Shown piece by piece: positions 17,779 to 27,359 of a DNA stretch of 64,000 nt (position 1 is its first letter; every line of letters begins with the position of its first letter). Location of the stretch: the NCBI RefSeq assembly GCF_004358345.1, contig NZ_CP037952.1:4464001-4528000 (forward strand), written 5' to 3'. The stretch is from Parashewanella spongiae. Its GTDB lineage: Bacteria > Pseudomonadota > Gammaproteobacteria > Enterobacterales > Shewanellaceae. Made by a program: the position numbers and the translations under genes. The notes under the pieces were generated by a model. It was not told the origin of the DNA, made no database searches, and saw only the letters and a list, made by a program, of their open reading frames with translations.

Positions 17779-18972
17779 TTGCCCAATTACATACAACAAA
17801 GAATAAAGCTGATCCTCTTACCAATACTACTTACATTAATCAGTTTGGTTATTCTCAAATTAGCTCAAGACCAATGGCAGAGTTGGCGATCAATCATACG
17901 AGACTTACCGCTCTGGTTGCTTCCCATCACAGCTGTCATTGCGTTTCAATTTAACCGTAGCCGGCTCGCTTACTTGTCATTTTTATTTTTGATTTATTAC
18001 GCCGTAGAGCGAAGTTTTATTTCCGATAGCCAATTATTGCAGCAGTACGCTCAACCAGTTTTTATTACTGGCTGCCTAATCTTAACTTACTTATCACTGA
18101 TAAAAGACAGAATACTATTCTCTATATTTGGTTTGATTAACCTTGTGGCTATTATAATTTGCTTATTCGTGAGCGCTTTATTGGTTCATCTTATCAACAA
18201 CAATACTGATCAGCTTATAAATACGCTGCCTTGGGTCATCACACCAGAAGATCTAGTATTCATTCCTTGGTTCATCTGCCTTTCTGCCATAATGATCAGG
18301 AGCATACAAGATGTCACGCTGACGACAACAGCTACGGCCATAAGCTTTTTACTTTGGTCCATTGAGTATTTTCAACCAATGCTTTTTCCAAGTGCCATGT
18401 TATTCATTATTGTCTCAACAATTTATTTACTGAGTATCTTGTTTGATTCCTATGCTCTCGCCTATCGCGATGAGCTTACAGGGCTCCCATCTCGACGCGC
18501 CTTATATAATTTAGTGTTATCACTCGGACCAAAATACACTGTCGCAATGTCCGATATCGATCACTTTAAAAAGTTTAATGATACTTATGGTCATGATGTT
18601 GGCGACCAAGTGCTCAAACTTGTTTCCAGTAAACTCTCTAAGATCAGCGGTGGAGGGAAAGTGTTTCGTTACGGAGGTGAAGAGTTTACGATTGTATTCC
18701 CAAGAAAATCCGCCGAAGAAACTCTTAACCATCTTGAAACAGTGAGGCAAACAATTGAAGATTATCAAATAATTCTGAGAGATGAAAAGCGTAAAAAAGG
18801 CGATAAAAAATCTCGCTCACAAGCTTCAAATACAAATAAAACCGTGAGTGTAACGATATCGATTGGGGCTGCGAATAAAGTTCGTGGAGAAAATTTTGAG
18901 CATGCACTAAAACAAGCTGATATCGCATTGTACAAGGCTAAAAAACAAGGTCGCAATCAGGTTTGTATTTGA
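17779..18972 (+). CDS. Membrane-bound diguanylate cyclase (GGDEF)
   Basis: The 397-residue protein should make cyclic di-GMP from two GTP. The N-terminal 230 residues contain seven or eight hydrophobic segments and form an uncharacterised membrane sensor. The GGDEF domain begins at DELTGLPSRRAL (about 232), continues with SDIDHFKKFNDTYGHDVGDQVL, and has the active-site loop RYGGEEF near 298. The inhibitory RxxD site usually found just before the loop is absent, so product inhibition may be lacking. A lysine-rich insert (RDEKRKKGDKKSRSQ) interrupts the domain near 335. The start is TTG behind AAAGG; no ATG is near. The input signal is unknown. Confidence 0.93.
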   Translation: MPNYIQQRIKLILLPILLTLISLVILKLAQDQWQSWRSIIRDLPLWLLPITAVIAFQFNRSRLAYLSFLFLIYYAVERSFISDSQLLQQYAQPVFITGCLILTYLSLIKDRILFSIFGLINLVAIIICLFVSALLVHLINNNTDQLINTLPWVITPEDLVFIPWFICLSAIMIRSIQDVTLTTTATAISFLLWSIEYFQPMLFPSAMLFIIVSTIYLLSILFDSYALAYRDELTGLPSRRALYNLVLSLGPKYTVAMSDIDHFKKFNDTYGHDVGDQVLKLVSSKLSKISGGGKVFRYGGEEFTIVFPRKSAEETLNHLETVRQTIEDYQIILRDEKRKKGDKKSRSQASNTNKTVSVTISIGAANKVRGENFEHALKQADIALYKAKKQGRNQVCI

Positions 18973-18977
18973 ACTTA

Positions 18978-19455
18978 ATACCAATTTAGAGTAATTAATC
19001 TCTCACTCTGCAAGAGATAAATGTTTTCAGTACAAGGCGCATGTTCGAAGTACTATATTCCCTACGGCCGCCATACAAAACTGGCGTTCAACGCACTTAG
19101 TGCTTTTGTCGGGATAATTCAATCTAAAAACATCAGTTGAACGCTGAGTATACGAGTAACTGTTTGAGCAATACGATGATTTTATTATCATGGTTCTCAC
19201 CCAATGAGTGAAGTGCTCTACGCTGAGTATATGAGTAACTGTTTGAGCAATATGATGATTTTATCATCATGGCTTTCACCCAATGAGTGAAGTGCTCTAC
19301 GCTCACAAGCTTGCTAAAATGACTGCTATCTGCGTTGTAACTTTTGCAAGTAGAATAACTACTTGCTGCAAGCTACGCCTTACTATCAGCCATTTTTTCT
19401 ACGCTTGAGAACGCAGTCAACTGATGTTTCTAGGTTTAATTACTGTAATTGGTAT
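18978..19455 (+). repeat. Repeat family E, copy 1, interrupted by family B
   Basis: Outer ends ATACCAATTTAGAGTAATTAA and TTAATTACTGTAATTGGTAT form the family E inverted repeats. A B element sits inside at 19123-19434. The left arm carries the hairpin variant CGCCATACAAAACTGGCG (19069-19086). The element fills the gap between the diguanylate cyclase and sspB terminator. Confidence 0.85.
19123..19434 (+). repeat. MITE family B, copy 3, with internal tandem duplication
   Basis: This copy is 312 bp instead of 234 because a segment of about 79 bp, starting ACGCTGAGTATA and ending GAAGTGCTCT, is present twice. The two units differ slightly (TACGAG against TATGAG), so the duplication is not brand new. 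Flanks are TTCAA and TTTAA, an imperfect pair. Confidence 0.88.
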
Positions 19456-19489
19456 AAGTTCAGATATTCATTGTGATCTTCTCCTACAA

Positions 19490-19523
19490 TAAAAAAGCCA
19501 GTCATAAGACTGGCTTTTAAAAA
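19490..19523 (-). terminator. Terminator of the sspA-sspB unit
   Basis: On the minus strand the stem AAAAGCCAGTC/GACTGGCTTTT is followed by a T run, starting 18 bases past the sspB stop. Confidence 0.85.
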
Positions 19524-19540
19524 CAGAAGCTTAAAGCTCA

Positions 19541-19999
19541 TTATTTAACGACCGTTAAATGTCCACGTTTCTTAGGTGGTTTATCATCGCTATGGTCATC
19601 ATCTGACGATGCTTCTTCATGAGTATGTTCTTCAACTGAGGAAAGCACTACTTCTTCACTATCGTCGTTTTCTACTGATGTTTCTTCTAAATCAAATACC
19701 GTACCTGCGCCGTTTTCACGAGCATAAATAGCAATGATAGATGCCATTGGTAAAACGATATCATGAGGAACACCACCAAAGCGGGCACTGAATTCAACAG
19801 TTTCATTTCCTAATTGCAGATCAATCACTGCAGTTGAAATAATGTTCAAAACAATTTGCCCATCTTTGACATATTGCTGTGGTACTTGCGTACCTTTTAC
19901 ATAGGCATCAACGACTAAATGTGGTGTCAGATAGTTATCCATCAACCACTCATAATAAGCCCGCAACAAGTAAGGACGATTAGAAGTAAGTTTACTCAT
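19541..19999 (-). CDS. sspB: ClpXP specificity-enhancing adaptor SspB
   Basis: SspB delivers ssrA-tagged, stalled-translation products to the ClpXP protease. The 152-residue protein has the conserved substrate-binding fold (NRPYLLRAYYEWLMDN, TPHLVVDA, FSARFGGVPHDIVLPMASIIAIYARENG). An acidic linker follows, and a C-terminal ClpX-binding tail reads RGHLTVVK, close to the family consensus (RPxLRVVK type). Its start overlaps the stop of sspA, the usual operon arrangement. Confidence 0.95.
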   Translation of the reverse strand: MSKLTSNRPYLLRAYYEWLMDNYLTPHLVVDAYVKGTQVPQQYVKDGQIVLNIISTAVIDLQLGNETVEFSARFGGVPHDIVLPMASIIAIYARENGAGTVFDLEETSVENDDSEEVVLSSVEEHTHEEASSDDDHSDDKPPKKRGHLTVVK

Positions 20000-20628
20000 T
20001 AGATCCCCATTCGCATTTCACGTTCAGTCTCAGTCAGCGATGCTTTAAATGACTCACGTTCGAATATACGTGTCATATAAGCATGAATGCCTTGGATCCC
20101 TTGTACATCTAATTCGATGCCTAACGCTGGTAAGCGCCATAAAAGAGGGCCTAAGTAACAATCAACTAAACTAAACTCTTCGCTCATAAAATAAGGCATT
20201 TCAGCAAATGCTGGCGCAAGCGCAATTAAGTTTTCTTTCAACTCTTTGCGTGCTGAGTCTGCATTATCATTATTGCGTATGCGGTTTGCAAGTTCATACC
20301 AATCAGTATCGATTCTGTGCATCATCAAGCGACTCTTACCGCGAGAAACAGGATATACAGGCATCAATGGAGGATGTGGAAAGCGCTCATCCAAATACTC
20401 CATAATGATACGAGATTGATACAAAACCAATTCACGATCTACCAGTGTTGGCACTGAATTATATGAATTGATTTCCAATAAGTCTTCAGGCATATCATTA
20501 GGGTCTACCTGCATGACATCAACAGTGACACCTTTTTCAGCCAGTACAATTCGTACTTGATGGCTATATAGATCGTCAGCACCTGAGTACAGGCTCATGA
20601 TCGAACGTTTGTTGGCAGCAACAGCCAT
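19999..20628 (-). CDS. sspA: Stringent starvation protein A
   Basis: SspA is a glutathione-S-transferase-fold protein that binds RNA polymerase during starvation. I use the inner start MAVAANKRSIMSLYSG because GGAGGG lies 5-10 bases before it; the frame extends 15 codons further. The result is 209 residues. The thioredoxin-like domain reads SLYSGADDLYSHQVRIVLAEKGV, then the cis-proline segment YNSVPTLVDRELVLYQSRIIMEYLDERFPHPPL, with the exposed PHP pocket of this family. It is co-transcribed with sspB. Confidence 0.95.
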   Translation of the reverse strand: MAVAANKRSIMSLYSGADDLYSHQVRIVLAEKGVTVDVMQVDPNDMPEDLLEINSYNSVPTLVDRELVLYQSRIIMEYLDERFPHPPLMPVYPVSRGKSRLMMHRIDTDWYELANRIRNNDNADSARKELKENLIALAPAFAEMPYFMSEEFSLVDCYLGPLLWRLPALGIELDVQGIQGIHAYMTRIFERESFKASLTETEREMRMGI

Positions 20629-20648
20629 TGATACCCTCCAGAGTCTAA

Positions 20649-20685
20649 TAAAAACAAACAAGACGAGGGGCAAAGCCCCTCGTCT
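20649..20685 (-). terminator. Terminator of the petABC operon
   Basis: On the minus strand, an 11-bp GC-rich stem AGACGAGGGGC/GCCCCTCGTCT with loop TTT is followed by TGTTTGTTTTTA. It begins 39 bases beyond the petC stop and ends about 20 bases before the sspA start, so sspA needs a promoter inside or overlapping it. Confidence 0.85.
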
Positions 20686-20723
20686 AAATAACGTAACTGT
20701 ACATGTTACCCTTTAATTAAGGG

Positions 20724-21446
20724 TTAGTGTACATCTCTCCAATATTCTTTCTTCAAGAAATAAGAAATTATGAAGAAGATAAACAAGAATCCAAGTACAT
20801 ACCAACCAAGTGATTCACGCTCTAAACGTACAGGGTCACCCGAATACACTAGGAAACCTGTGATATCACGAACAGTTTGATCGTACTCTTCAGCAGATAA
20901 TGTTCCGCCTTTTGCCTCAGTTAACTTACAAGTTTTATGGCCTTGTTCGTCTTCTGAGCATACCTGTTCTTGAATGCCTTGCAGTTCTTGCATCACATGT
21001 GGCATACCAACGGATGGGAAAATTGAATTATTCACACCAAATGGGCGGCTTGTATCTTTATAGAAGCCTTTCAAATAAGTGTACAACCAATCTTCACCAC
21101 GTACGCGAGCAGCAAGTGTTAAATCTGGTGGCGTTGCACCAAACCATTTAGCCGCTTCTTTTTGAGGAATTGAATTTGTCATCAACTCCCCTACTTTAGC
21201 GCCATTGTGAATATACTTGGTGCGCATATCGTCTAATGAAATACCTAGATCAGTCGCTACACGCTCATAACGCTGATATTTAGTACTGTGACAACCAGAG
21301 CAATACTTTTGAAACGAATCTAAGCCACGTTCAAGTGATGCTTTATCCGTAAGATCAATATTGGCTTGTTCAAGATGTACATTCCCGCCTGCGGCCATAG
21401 CCATTGTCGGCAGTAATGTCACCAATGCAATGATTAATTTCTTCAT
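20724..21446 (-). CDS. petC: Ubiquinol-cytochrome c reductase, cytochrome c1
   Basis: Cytochrome c1 of the bc1 complex passes electrons from the Rieske centre to soluble cytochrome c at the periplasmic face. The 240-residue protein has a signal peptide (MKKLIIALVTLLPTMAMA), the haem site CSGCH near residue 50, and a single C-terminal membrane anchor (LGWYVLGFLFIFFIISYFLKKEYWRDVH). The probable axial methionine lies in SVGMPHVM. It is the last gene of petABC, with its start overlapping the petB stop. Confidence 0.95.
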   Translation of the reverse strand: MKKLIIALVTLLPTMAMAAGGNVHLEQANIDLTDKASLERGLDSFQKYCSGCHSTKYQRYERVATDLGISLDDMRTKYIHNGAKVGELMTNSIPQKEAAKWFGATPPDLTLAARVRGEDWLYTYLKGFYKDTSRPFGVNNSIFPSVGMPHVMQELQGIQEQVCSEDEQGHKTCKLTEAKGGTLSAEEYDQTVRDITGFLVYSGDPVRLERESLGWYVLGFLFIFFIISYFLKKEYWRDVH

Positions 21447-22660
21447 TAGTGGGTTAACCTCGCAGGAACTGGCTTAGTTTTCTCATTCTTACTGTATAAC
21501 CATAGGAAGAAGAAGAAAGCAAAGTAAGCTAAAGTAAAGAATCTCGCAACGTTAGTTAGTACTGGAGTAGCAGGAACAGCGCCTAGGTAACCCAATACAA
21601 CAAATGCCACACTAAACTGAGCAATGTTCAACTTGTGTATCATACTACGGTAGCGAACAGACTTAACTTTACAGCGATCTAACCAAGGCAATACAAACAG
21701 CACAGCAATCGACAAGCCCATCATCACAACGCCCATCAACTTATCGGGAACCGCACGCAAAATTGCGTAGAAAGGTGTGAAATACCAAACTGGAGCGATA
21801 TGCTCAGGCGTTTTAAGCGGGTTAGCAGGCTCAAAATTTGGTTTTTCAAGGAAATAACCATGTCCATCAGGCATAAAGAACAACACATAACAGAACACAA
21901 TTAAGAAACCAGCAGTACCCATGATGTCTTTAACAGTATAATAAGGGTGGAAAGGAATACCATCAACAGGCCATCCGTTTTCATCTTTATTCTGCTTAAT
22001 TTCGATTCCATCAGGGTTATTTGAACCAACTTCATGCAGAGCAATCAAATGCAAAAATACAAGTACAACAAGAACCAGCGGCAACGCAATTACATGTAAC
22101 GCGAAGAAGCGGTTCAAAGTAGCACCAGAAATTACATAGTCGCCACGGATCCACAAAGTGATGTCATCACCAATAACAGGGATTGCACCGAATAGAGAAA
22201 TAATTACTTGAGCGCCCCAGTATGACATTTGTCCCCAAGGTAATAGGTAGCCCATAAAGGCTTCAGCCATCAATACCAAGAAAATCAACATACCAAACAA
22301 CCACAACAGCTCACGTGGTTTTTGATAAGAGCCATATAATACGCCGCGGAACATATGCAAATAAACAACCACAAAGAAGGCTGACGCCCCAGTTGAATGC
22401 ATATAACGCAATAGCCAACCGTAATCTACATCACGCATGATGTATTCTACAGAAGCAAATGCGCCTTCAGAGGTTGGTACATAGTTCATCGTCAACCAAA
22501 TACCCGTTAGTAGCTGATTGACCAACACTAACAAGGCTAACGAACCGAAAAAATACCAAAAATTAAAATTGGTTGGCGTTGGATACTGCCCTACGTGACG
22601 GTTATATGTCGCGGTCATAGGGATACGAGCATCAATCCAACCTTGTAGATTCTTCAACAT
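21446..22660 (-). CDS. petB: Ubiquinol-cytochrome c reductase, cytochrome b
   Basis: This 404-residue membrane subunit binds two b haems and both quinone sites. It has about eight to nine membrane helices. The paired histidines of helix B (YMHSTGASAFFVVVYLHMFR) and helix D (FALHVIALPLVLVVLVFLHLIALHEVGSNNP) are visible. The Qo-site PEWY-type motif appears as PVWYFTPFYAILR. The N-terminal W-I-D-A-R-I-P start is typical of proteobacterial proteins. Start and stop overlap petA and petC. Confidence 0.96.
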   Translation of the reverse strand: MLKNLQGWIDARIPMTATYNRHVGQYPTPTNFNFWYFFGSLALLVLVNQLLTGIWLTMNYVPTSEGAFASVEYIMRDVDYGWLLRYMHSTGASAFFVVVYLHMFRGVLYGSYQKPRELLWLFGMLIFLVLMAEAFMGYLLPWGQMSYWGAQVIISLFGAIPVIGDDITLWIRGDYVISGATLNRFFALHVIALPLVLVVLVFLHLIALHEVGSNNPDGIEIKQNKDENGWPVDGIPFHPYYTVKDIMGTAGFLIVFCYVLFFMPDGHGYFLEKPNFEPANPLKTPEHIAPVWYFTPFYAILRAVPDKLMGVVMMGLSIAVLFVLPWLDRCKVKSVRYRSMIHKLNIAQFSVAFVVLGYLGAVPATPVLTNVARFFTLAYFAFFFFLWLYSKNEKTKPVPARLTH

Positions 22661-23256
22661 TACACTGCTCCCTTATCGACACCGATTCGGACAAGGCCTT
22701 CATCGATATAATGATGTGGAGGAATGACTAAGTTTAATGGTGCAGGTACACCTTGGAATACTCGACCTGCCATATCAAACGTAGAACCGTGACAAGGACA
22801 AAAGAATCCAGAGTCAACACCTTTTACTTCTACATGATCACTAAACGTGTCTGGTAAATAGGTCGGTGAACAACCTAAATGCGTACAAATACCAACAGCT
22901 ATCAAAAATTCAGGCTTAATTGAACGGCCAATATTTTTTGCATAGTCTGGTTGTTGATCTTCTTCAGAATTTGGATCACGTAACTGATCATTGAGGCTAG
23001 GAAGCTGATCGAGTACTTTTTCAGTACGACGAACAACCCAAACAGGTTTTCCGCGCCATTCAACGCGAATTAACTGACCTGGCTCTACTTTACTTATATT
23101 TACTTCAACCGGTGCACCTGCAGCTTTCGCTTTGGCACTCGGATTCCATGACTTGATGAAAGGAACCGCTACAGCGACGGCACCAGCACCACCAACTACG
23201 GCGGTTGCGGCTGTCAGGAATCTGCGACGTCCGGTATCGACTGGCGCATTGCTCAT
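22660..23256 (-). CDS. petA: Ubiquinol-cytochrome c reductase, Rieske iron-sulfur subunit
   Basis: The Rieske protein takes the first electron from ubiquinol. The 198-residue sequence begins with a twin-arginine signal/anchor (RRRFLTAATAVVGGAGAVAVAVPF). The 2Fe-2S ligands are in CTHLGC and CPCHGS, with the usual disulfide cysteines. It heads the petABC operon. A possible promoter lies about 100 bases upstream. Confidence 0.96.
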   Translation of the reverse strand: MSNAPVDTGRRRFLTAATAVVGGAGAVAVAVPFIKSWNPSAKAKAAGAPVEVNISKVEPGQLIRVEWRGKPVWVVRRTEKVLDQLPSLNDQLRDPNSEEDQQPDYAKNIGRSIKPEFLIAVGICTHLGCSPTYLPDTFSDHVEVKGVDSGFFCPCHGSTFDMAGRVFQGVPAPLNLVIPPHHYIDEGLVRIGVDKGAV

Positions 23257-23353
23257 CCACTTATCTCCCAGAGGGTGTTGGAATTTTTGTAATTCAAAGA
23301 CATAAATCTTTGATTGTCACCAAAGTGTGACATTTAATACTAAGACGGGGGTT

Positions 23354-23385
23354 ATTATAGCTAAAAATTTGAAACAGATCATAGT
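23354..23385 (-). promoter_or_regulatory. Possible petABC promoter
   Basis: On the minus strand a perfect -10 hexamer TATAAT occurs (23354-23359), with a T-rich spacer and no strong -35. It lies in the 318-base gap between hflC and petA, which otherwise holds only the hflC terminator. The call rests on the -10 alone. Confidence 0.4.
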
Positions 23386-23498
23386 GAAAACACATAACTA
23401 ACTTAAGGATATTCGTAGTTTTCTTAATTCAGAACAATTTTTTGCCTCAAGAAGACTAAAAACTGTCAAAACTACAAATATAATCTGTTTAAAATACA

Positions 23499-23528
23499 AA
23501 AAAACCCAGAATCATCTGGGCTTTTTTA
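23499..23528 (-). terminator. Terminator after hflC
   Basis: The stem GCCCAGA/TCTGGGT with loop TGAT is followed on the minus strand by a run of seven T. A run of T on the other side makes it look bidirectional. It ends the long tsaE-to-hflC gene series. Confidence 0.85.
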
Positions 23529-23575
23529 CAGTTAAAACCTGAGCCGTTAAATTTAACGAACAGTACTCACCTAAC

Positions 23576-24469
23576 TTATTTTTTCAATGAGCCTTTCATA
23601 TAACGGAAAAACTCATTATCCGGTGACAACACCATCACATCAGATTGTCCTGAGAAACTCTGACGATATGCTTCGAGACTGCGCAAGAAACTGTAAAATT
23701 CAGGGTCTTTCTTATAAGCGTCACCGTAAATCTTGGCAGCGGTTGCATCACCTTCACCACGAGCTACTAGAGAACGACGTTTTGCATCTGCAATTTGTAC
23801 TGTAACACTACCATCAATCGTTGCACGAATGATTTCAGACTGTTCTTTACCTTGTGCTCGATGCTCTTTAGCTACAGCTTGACGATCAGCACGCATCCGC
23901 TTGTAAATACTGCTACTCACATTATTAGGCAAATTAATTTGCTTAACACGAACATCAACGACTTCAATACCAAGATCCTTGGCACTTTCGATGGCATTTC
24001 TCAATGCGTCACTTTGTAGCTCATCACGACTGCCTGATACAATATCTTTAATCGTACGCAGGCCAAACTCTGAGCGTAAGTCGTTATTTACTTTGCGTTG
24101 CAGCAAAGATTCAGCAATAGCTTTAGTTCCACGGTTCGTAGACAAAAAATACCGTTCAAAATCATTAATGCGCCATTTTACATAAGAGTCGACCATTAAG
24201 TCTTTTTTCTCTGATGTCACAAAACGATCCGCATCACTGTCAAGGGTTTGAATACGAGCATCCAACCAGCTTACTTTGTCAATGAACGGCATCTTAAAAT
24301 GAAGACCCGGAGCAAACACACGCGTTTGCTGTTGGCCATCAATATCCATTTTTAATACCGCACCGAATCTTGCGACGATAGCACGCTCACCTTCATCAAC
24401 TTTAAATAACGCTGATAAACCAAGAGCAAACAGTAGTGCGAAGATAATTACACCTGTTTTATTCATCAT
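23576..24469 (-). CDS. hflC: HflC, membrane protease modulator (SPFH/prohibitin family)
   Basis: HflC and HflK form a large membrane cage around FtsH that limits its proteolysis of membrane proteins. The 297-residue protein has one N-terminal membrane segment (GVIIFALLFALGLSALF) and a periplasmic SPFH domain (VDEGERAIVARFG, then VSWLDARIQTLD). Its coiled C-terminal part holds MRADRQAVAKEHRAQGKEQSE and ADAKRRSLVARGEGDATAAKIY. Its start overlaps the hflK stop. Confidence 0.96.
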   Translation of the reverse strand: MMNKTGVIIFALLFALGLSALFKVDEGERAIVARFGAVLKMDIDGQQQTRVFAPGLHFKMPFIDKVSWLDARIQTLDSDADRFVTSEKKDLMVDSYVKWRINDFERYFLSTNRGTKAIAESLLQRKVNNDLRSEFGLRTIKDIVSGSRDELQSDALRNAIESAKDLGIEVVDVRVKQINLPNNVSSSIYKRMRADRQAVAKEHRAQGKEQSEIIRATIDGSVTVQIADAKRRSLVARGEGDATAAKIYGDAYKKDPEFYSFLRSLEAYRQSFSGQSDVMVLSPDNEFFRYMKGSLKK

Positions 24470-25644
24470 TATCTCCTACCTTCACGTACACGTTCTTCCC
24501 GAGAAAGCCTACCAGTCATCGGAATCCCGCTATTACTAGAGTGAGTCACTGATGGTTGATGGTCTGATGAAGACGGCATCATAGCTTTTGTATTACTCAT
24601 AGCCGGTGTATTTGACATTAACTTATCTAGTGGTAAATACATCAGATTGTTACTGTTCTTATTATCAACCAAGACTTTATTCGATCCAGCAAGCACTTCT
24701 TCCATCGTTTCGATATATAAGCGATCACGGGTCACTTTTGGCGCTGAGTGATACTCAGGTAGCAGCTTTTCAAAACGAGCGACTTTACCTTTTGCTTCAA
24801 GAACAACTCGTTGCTTGTATGCTTCAGCCTGCTTCAAGATACGTTCAACTTGACCACGAGCTCGTGGTGCAACTTGACGCGCATAAGCTTTCGCTTCAAG
24901 AATCGAACGTTGTTCGTCTTCTTGAGCTGCAATTGCATCATCGAATGCATCCTTCACTTCCTCAGGCGGACGTGCAGGCAATAAATTGACATCTTCAATT
25001 TTTAAACCAAGTTTGTACGGTGTAAGTATGCGCTTAATTTCTTCAGTAGTCGCTTGACGTATACCTTCACGCCCTGTGGTCAATATATCATCCATTTTGT
25101 TATGTCCAATGACATAACGAAGGGCACTGTCAGTCGCCTCACGTAAACTCGCATTCGCATCAACAGCACTGAATAAATAGAGGTAAGGATCGGCTATTTT
25201 ATACTGTACTTCAAGTTCAACTTTCACCATGTTTTCATCTGCAGTAAGCATACTTCCAGAAGATGAAATTGAACTAACATTTTCAACGTTAACAGGATAA
25301 ACTTCATCGACAAATGTTGCTTTCCAATGAATGCCAGGATCAGCTAATCCCACATATTCACCAAATCGCAAAACAACACCTTTTTCAGCCTGTTTTACAG
25401 TGTAAACACCTGATAATGCCCACACAATAAGTGCAATCACAACAAAAATACTAATGGCTACGCCACCAAAACTGGAACCTTTACCAGATCCAGATCCAGA
25501 ACCAGAGCCTTTGCCTTTACCGCCAAACCGTTTCGTGAGATCTGAAAAGATTTCATCTAAACCTGGTGGTCCCTTATCGTTGCCATTACGGCCTTTGTTT
25601 CCCCAAGGATCTTTATCCTTGTTACCGGGCTCATTCCAAGCCAT
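24469..25644 (-). CDS. hflK: HflK, membrane protease modulator (SPFH/prohibitin family)
   Basis: Partner of HflC in the FtsH-regulating complex. The 391-residue protein has a Gly-rich cytoplasmic N-terminus (GKGKGSGSGSGSGKGSS), a membrane segment near residue 62 (VAISIFVVIALIVWALSGVY), and the SPFH domain starting TVKQAEKGVVLRFGEYV. The region with DVNLLPARPPEEVKDAFDDA follows. The C-terminal tail is longer and Ser/Met-rich compared with the core. It sits 34 bases after hflX. Confidence 0.96.
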   Translation of the reverse strand: MAWNEPGNKDKDPWGNKGRNGNDKGPPGLDEIFSDLTKRFGGKGKGSGSGSGSGKGSSFGGVAISIFVVIALIVWALSGVYTVKQAEKGVVLRFGEYVGLADPGIHWKATFVDEVYPVNVENVSSISSSGSMLTADENMVKVELEVQYKIADPYLYLFSAVDANASLREATDSALRYVIGHNKMDDILTTGREGIRQATTEEIKRILTPYKLGLKIEDVNLLPARPPEEVKDAFDDAIAAQEDEQRSILEAKAYARQVAPRARGQVERILKQAEAYKQRVVLEAKGKVARFEKLLPEYHSAPKVTRDRLYIETMEEVLAGSNKVLVDNKNSNNLMYLPLDKLMSNTPAMSNTKAMMPSSSDHQPSVTHSSNSGIPMTGRLSREERVREGRR

Positions 25645-25678
25645 CTAGTACTCCATAACAGAATGAAATAAAAAATAT

Positions 25679-26986
25679 TTAGCAAACTACTGTATCAGTG
25701 GTTTGTTCAATAATAAAGTTTTCCAATTCGCCTTCGCTTTGTTTCAACAAGCGATTCCAGTTAGAAACCGGCAATCGAACTGAAAAAATACAGTTTCCAA
25801 CTTCGTCATACTCTTGATCTTTTAATACTTCAAGTTGATAAAATTGGCTAATATAATGCCCTGATGTTGCAGGTATTTTTAGCTTATATTCAGCAATTTC
25901 TTGTCCAACGAGTGCTTCAATCGCTTTTAAAAGTAAATCGAATCCAATCCGTTTTTGCGCCGATAACCACACTCTCGAGGGTAAACCTTCATCGTTATAA
26001 TCGATTCTCGGCTGCACATCATCTAACAAATCTATTTTGTTACAAACAATGAGCTGAGGGATTTCATCCGCATCAATCTCTTTTAACACATTTCGTACTT
26101 GTTCGAAATTATCACCCATATTTTCGTCAGCGCAATCGACAACATGCAGCAGCAACTGTGCTTGCCTAGTTTCTTGCAGTGTCGATTTAAATGCGGCGAC
26201 TAAATCATGAGGTAAATGACGAATAAAGCCCACAGTGTCAGCCAAAATGACACTATTGTCGAATAAATCCAATTTTCTTAGGGTTGGATCTAATGTCGCA
26301 AACAATTGATCAGCGACATAAACCTCAGAACTGGTGAGCGAATTAAATAATGTCGATTTTCCAGCATTGGTATAGCCAACTAAAGAAACCGTCGATAAAT
26401 CACCACGGTGTCTGGCTCGACGACTTTGATCACGCTGTTTATCCACTTTCTCTAAACGACGATTGATGGCTTTTATACGACCACGAAGTAATCGTCGATC
26501 CGTTTCAAGCTGTGTTTCACCTGGACCGCGCATGCCAATCCCGCCTTTTTGACGTTCAAGGTGAGTCCAACCACGGATCAAACGTGTAGACATGTGCTTA
26601 AGTTGAGCCAACTCGACTTGCAGTTTACCTTCATGAGTTCGTGCTCGTTGGGCAAAAATGTCAAGGATCAAGGTGGTACGATCGAGCACACGACATTGAC
26701 ACACCATTTCAAGATTACGTTCTTGGGCGGGTGTCAGTGCGTGATTAAATATAACAACATTGGCCTCTGTTCCTGCAACCATAGCAGCCAATTCATCAGC
26801 TTTGCCAGAACCAACAAAGTACTTTCGGTCTGGTGCTTTTCTGCTGCCAGTAATAGTACCTACAGCATGTGCACCTGCAGACTCTACCAATAACTGCAGT
26901 TCAGTAATATCTTCCCGACGATCTTCATCTGCAAAGTCAATATGGACAAGAACTGCTTTTTCGCCTGCCTCATAACGATCAAACAA
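25679..26986 (-). CDS. hflX: Ribosome-associated GTPase HflX
   Basis: HflX splits stalled ribosomes, notably under heat stress. The 435-residue protein starts at TTG (TTGTTTGATCGT) behind GAGGT, as does the E. coli gene. The N-terminal HflX domain includes VGSGKADELA and QRARTHEGKLQVELAQL. The GTPase domain has GYTNAGKSTLFN (G1), FATLDPTLR (G2), DTVGFI (G3) and NKIDLL (G4). It follows hfq within the same operon, as in E. coli. Confidence 0.96.
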   Translation of the reverse strand: MFDRYEAGEKAVLVHIDFADEDRREDITELQLLVESAGAHAVGTITGSRKAPDRKYFVGSGKADELAAMVAGTEANVVIFNHALTPAQERNLEMVCQCRVLDRTTLILDIFAQRARTHEGKLQVELAQLKHMSTRLIRGWTHLERQKGGIGMRGPGETQLETDRRLLRGRIKAINRRLEKVDKQRDQSRRARHRGDLSTVSLVGYTNAGKSTLFNSLTSSEVYVADQLFATLDPTLRKLDLFDNSVILADTVGFIRHLPHDLVAAFKSTLQETRQAQLLLHVVDCADENMGDNFEQVRNVLKEIDADEIPQLIVCNKIDLLDDVQPRIDYNDEGLPSRVWLSAQKRIGFDLLLKAIEALVGQEIAEYKLKIPATSGHYISQFYQLEVLKDQEYDEVGNCIFSVRLPVSNWNRLLKQSEGELENFIIEQTTDTVVC

Positions 26987-27003
26987 GAAGCATACCTCTC
27001 AAA

Positions 27004-27291
<288 letters not shown>

Positions 27292-27359
27292 TTATATAAA
27301 AATCAATCTACTACGTTAAGTAAAATTAACAACAGTATGATACTACAAAGGTGAATTGG

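Noticed and set aside
24606-24989. 127-codon frame opposite hflK
   Set aside because: It is antisense to a certain gene, and its composition follows the reversed codons of hflK.
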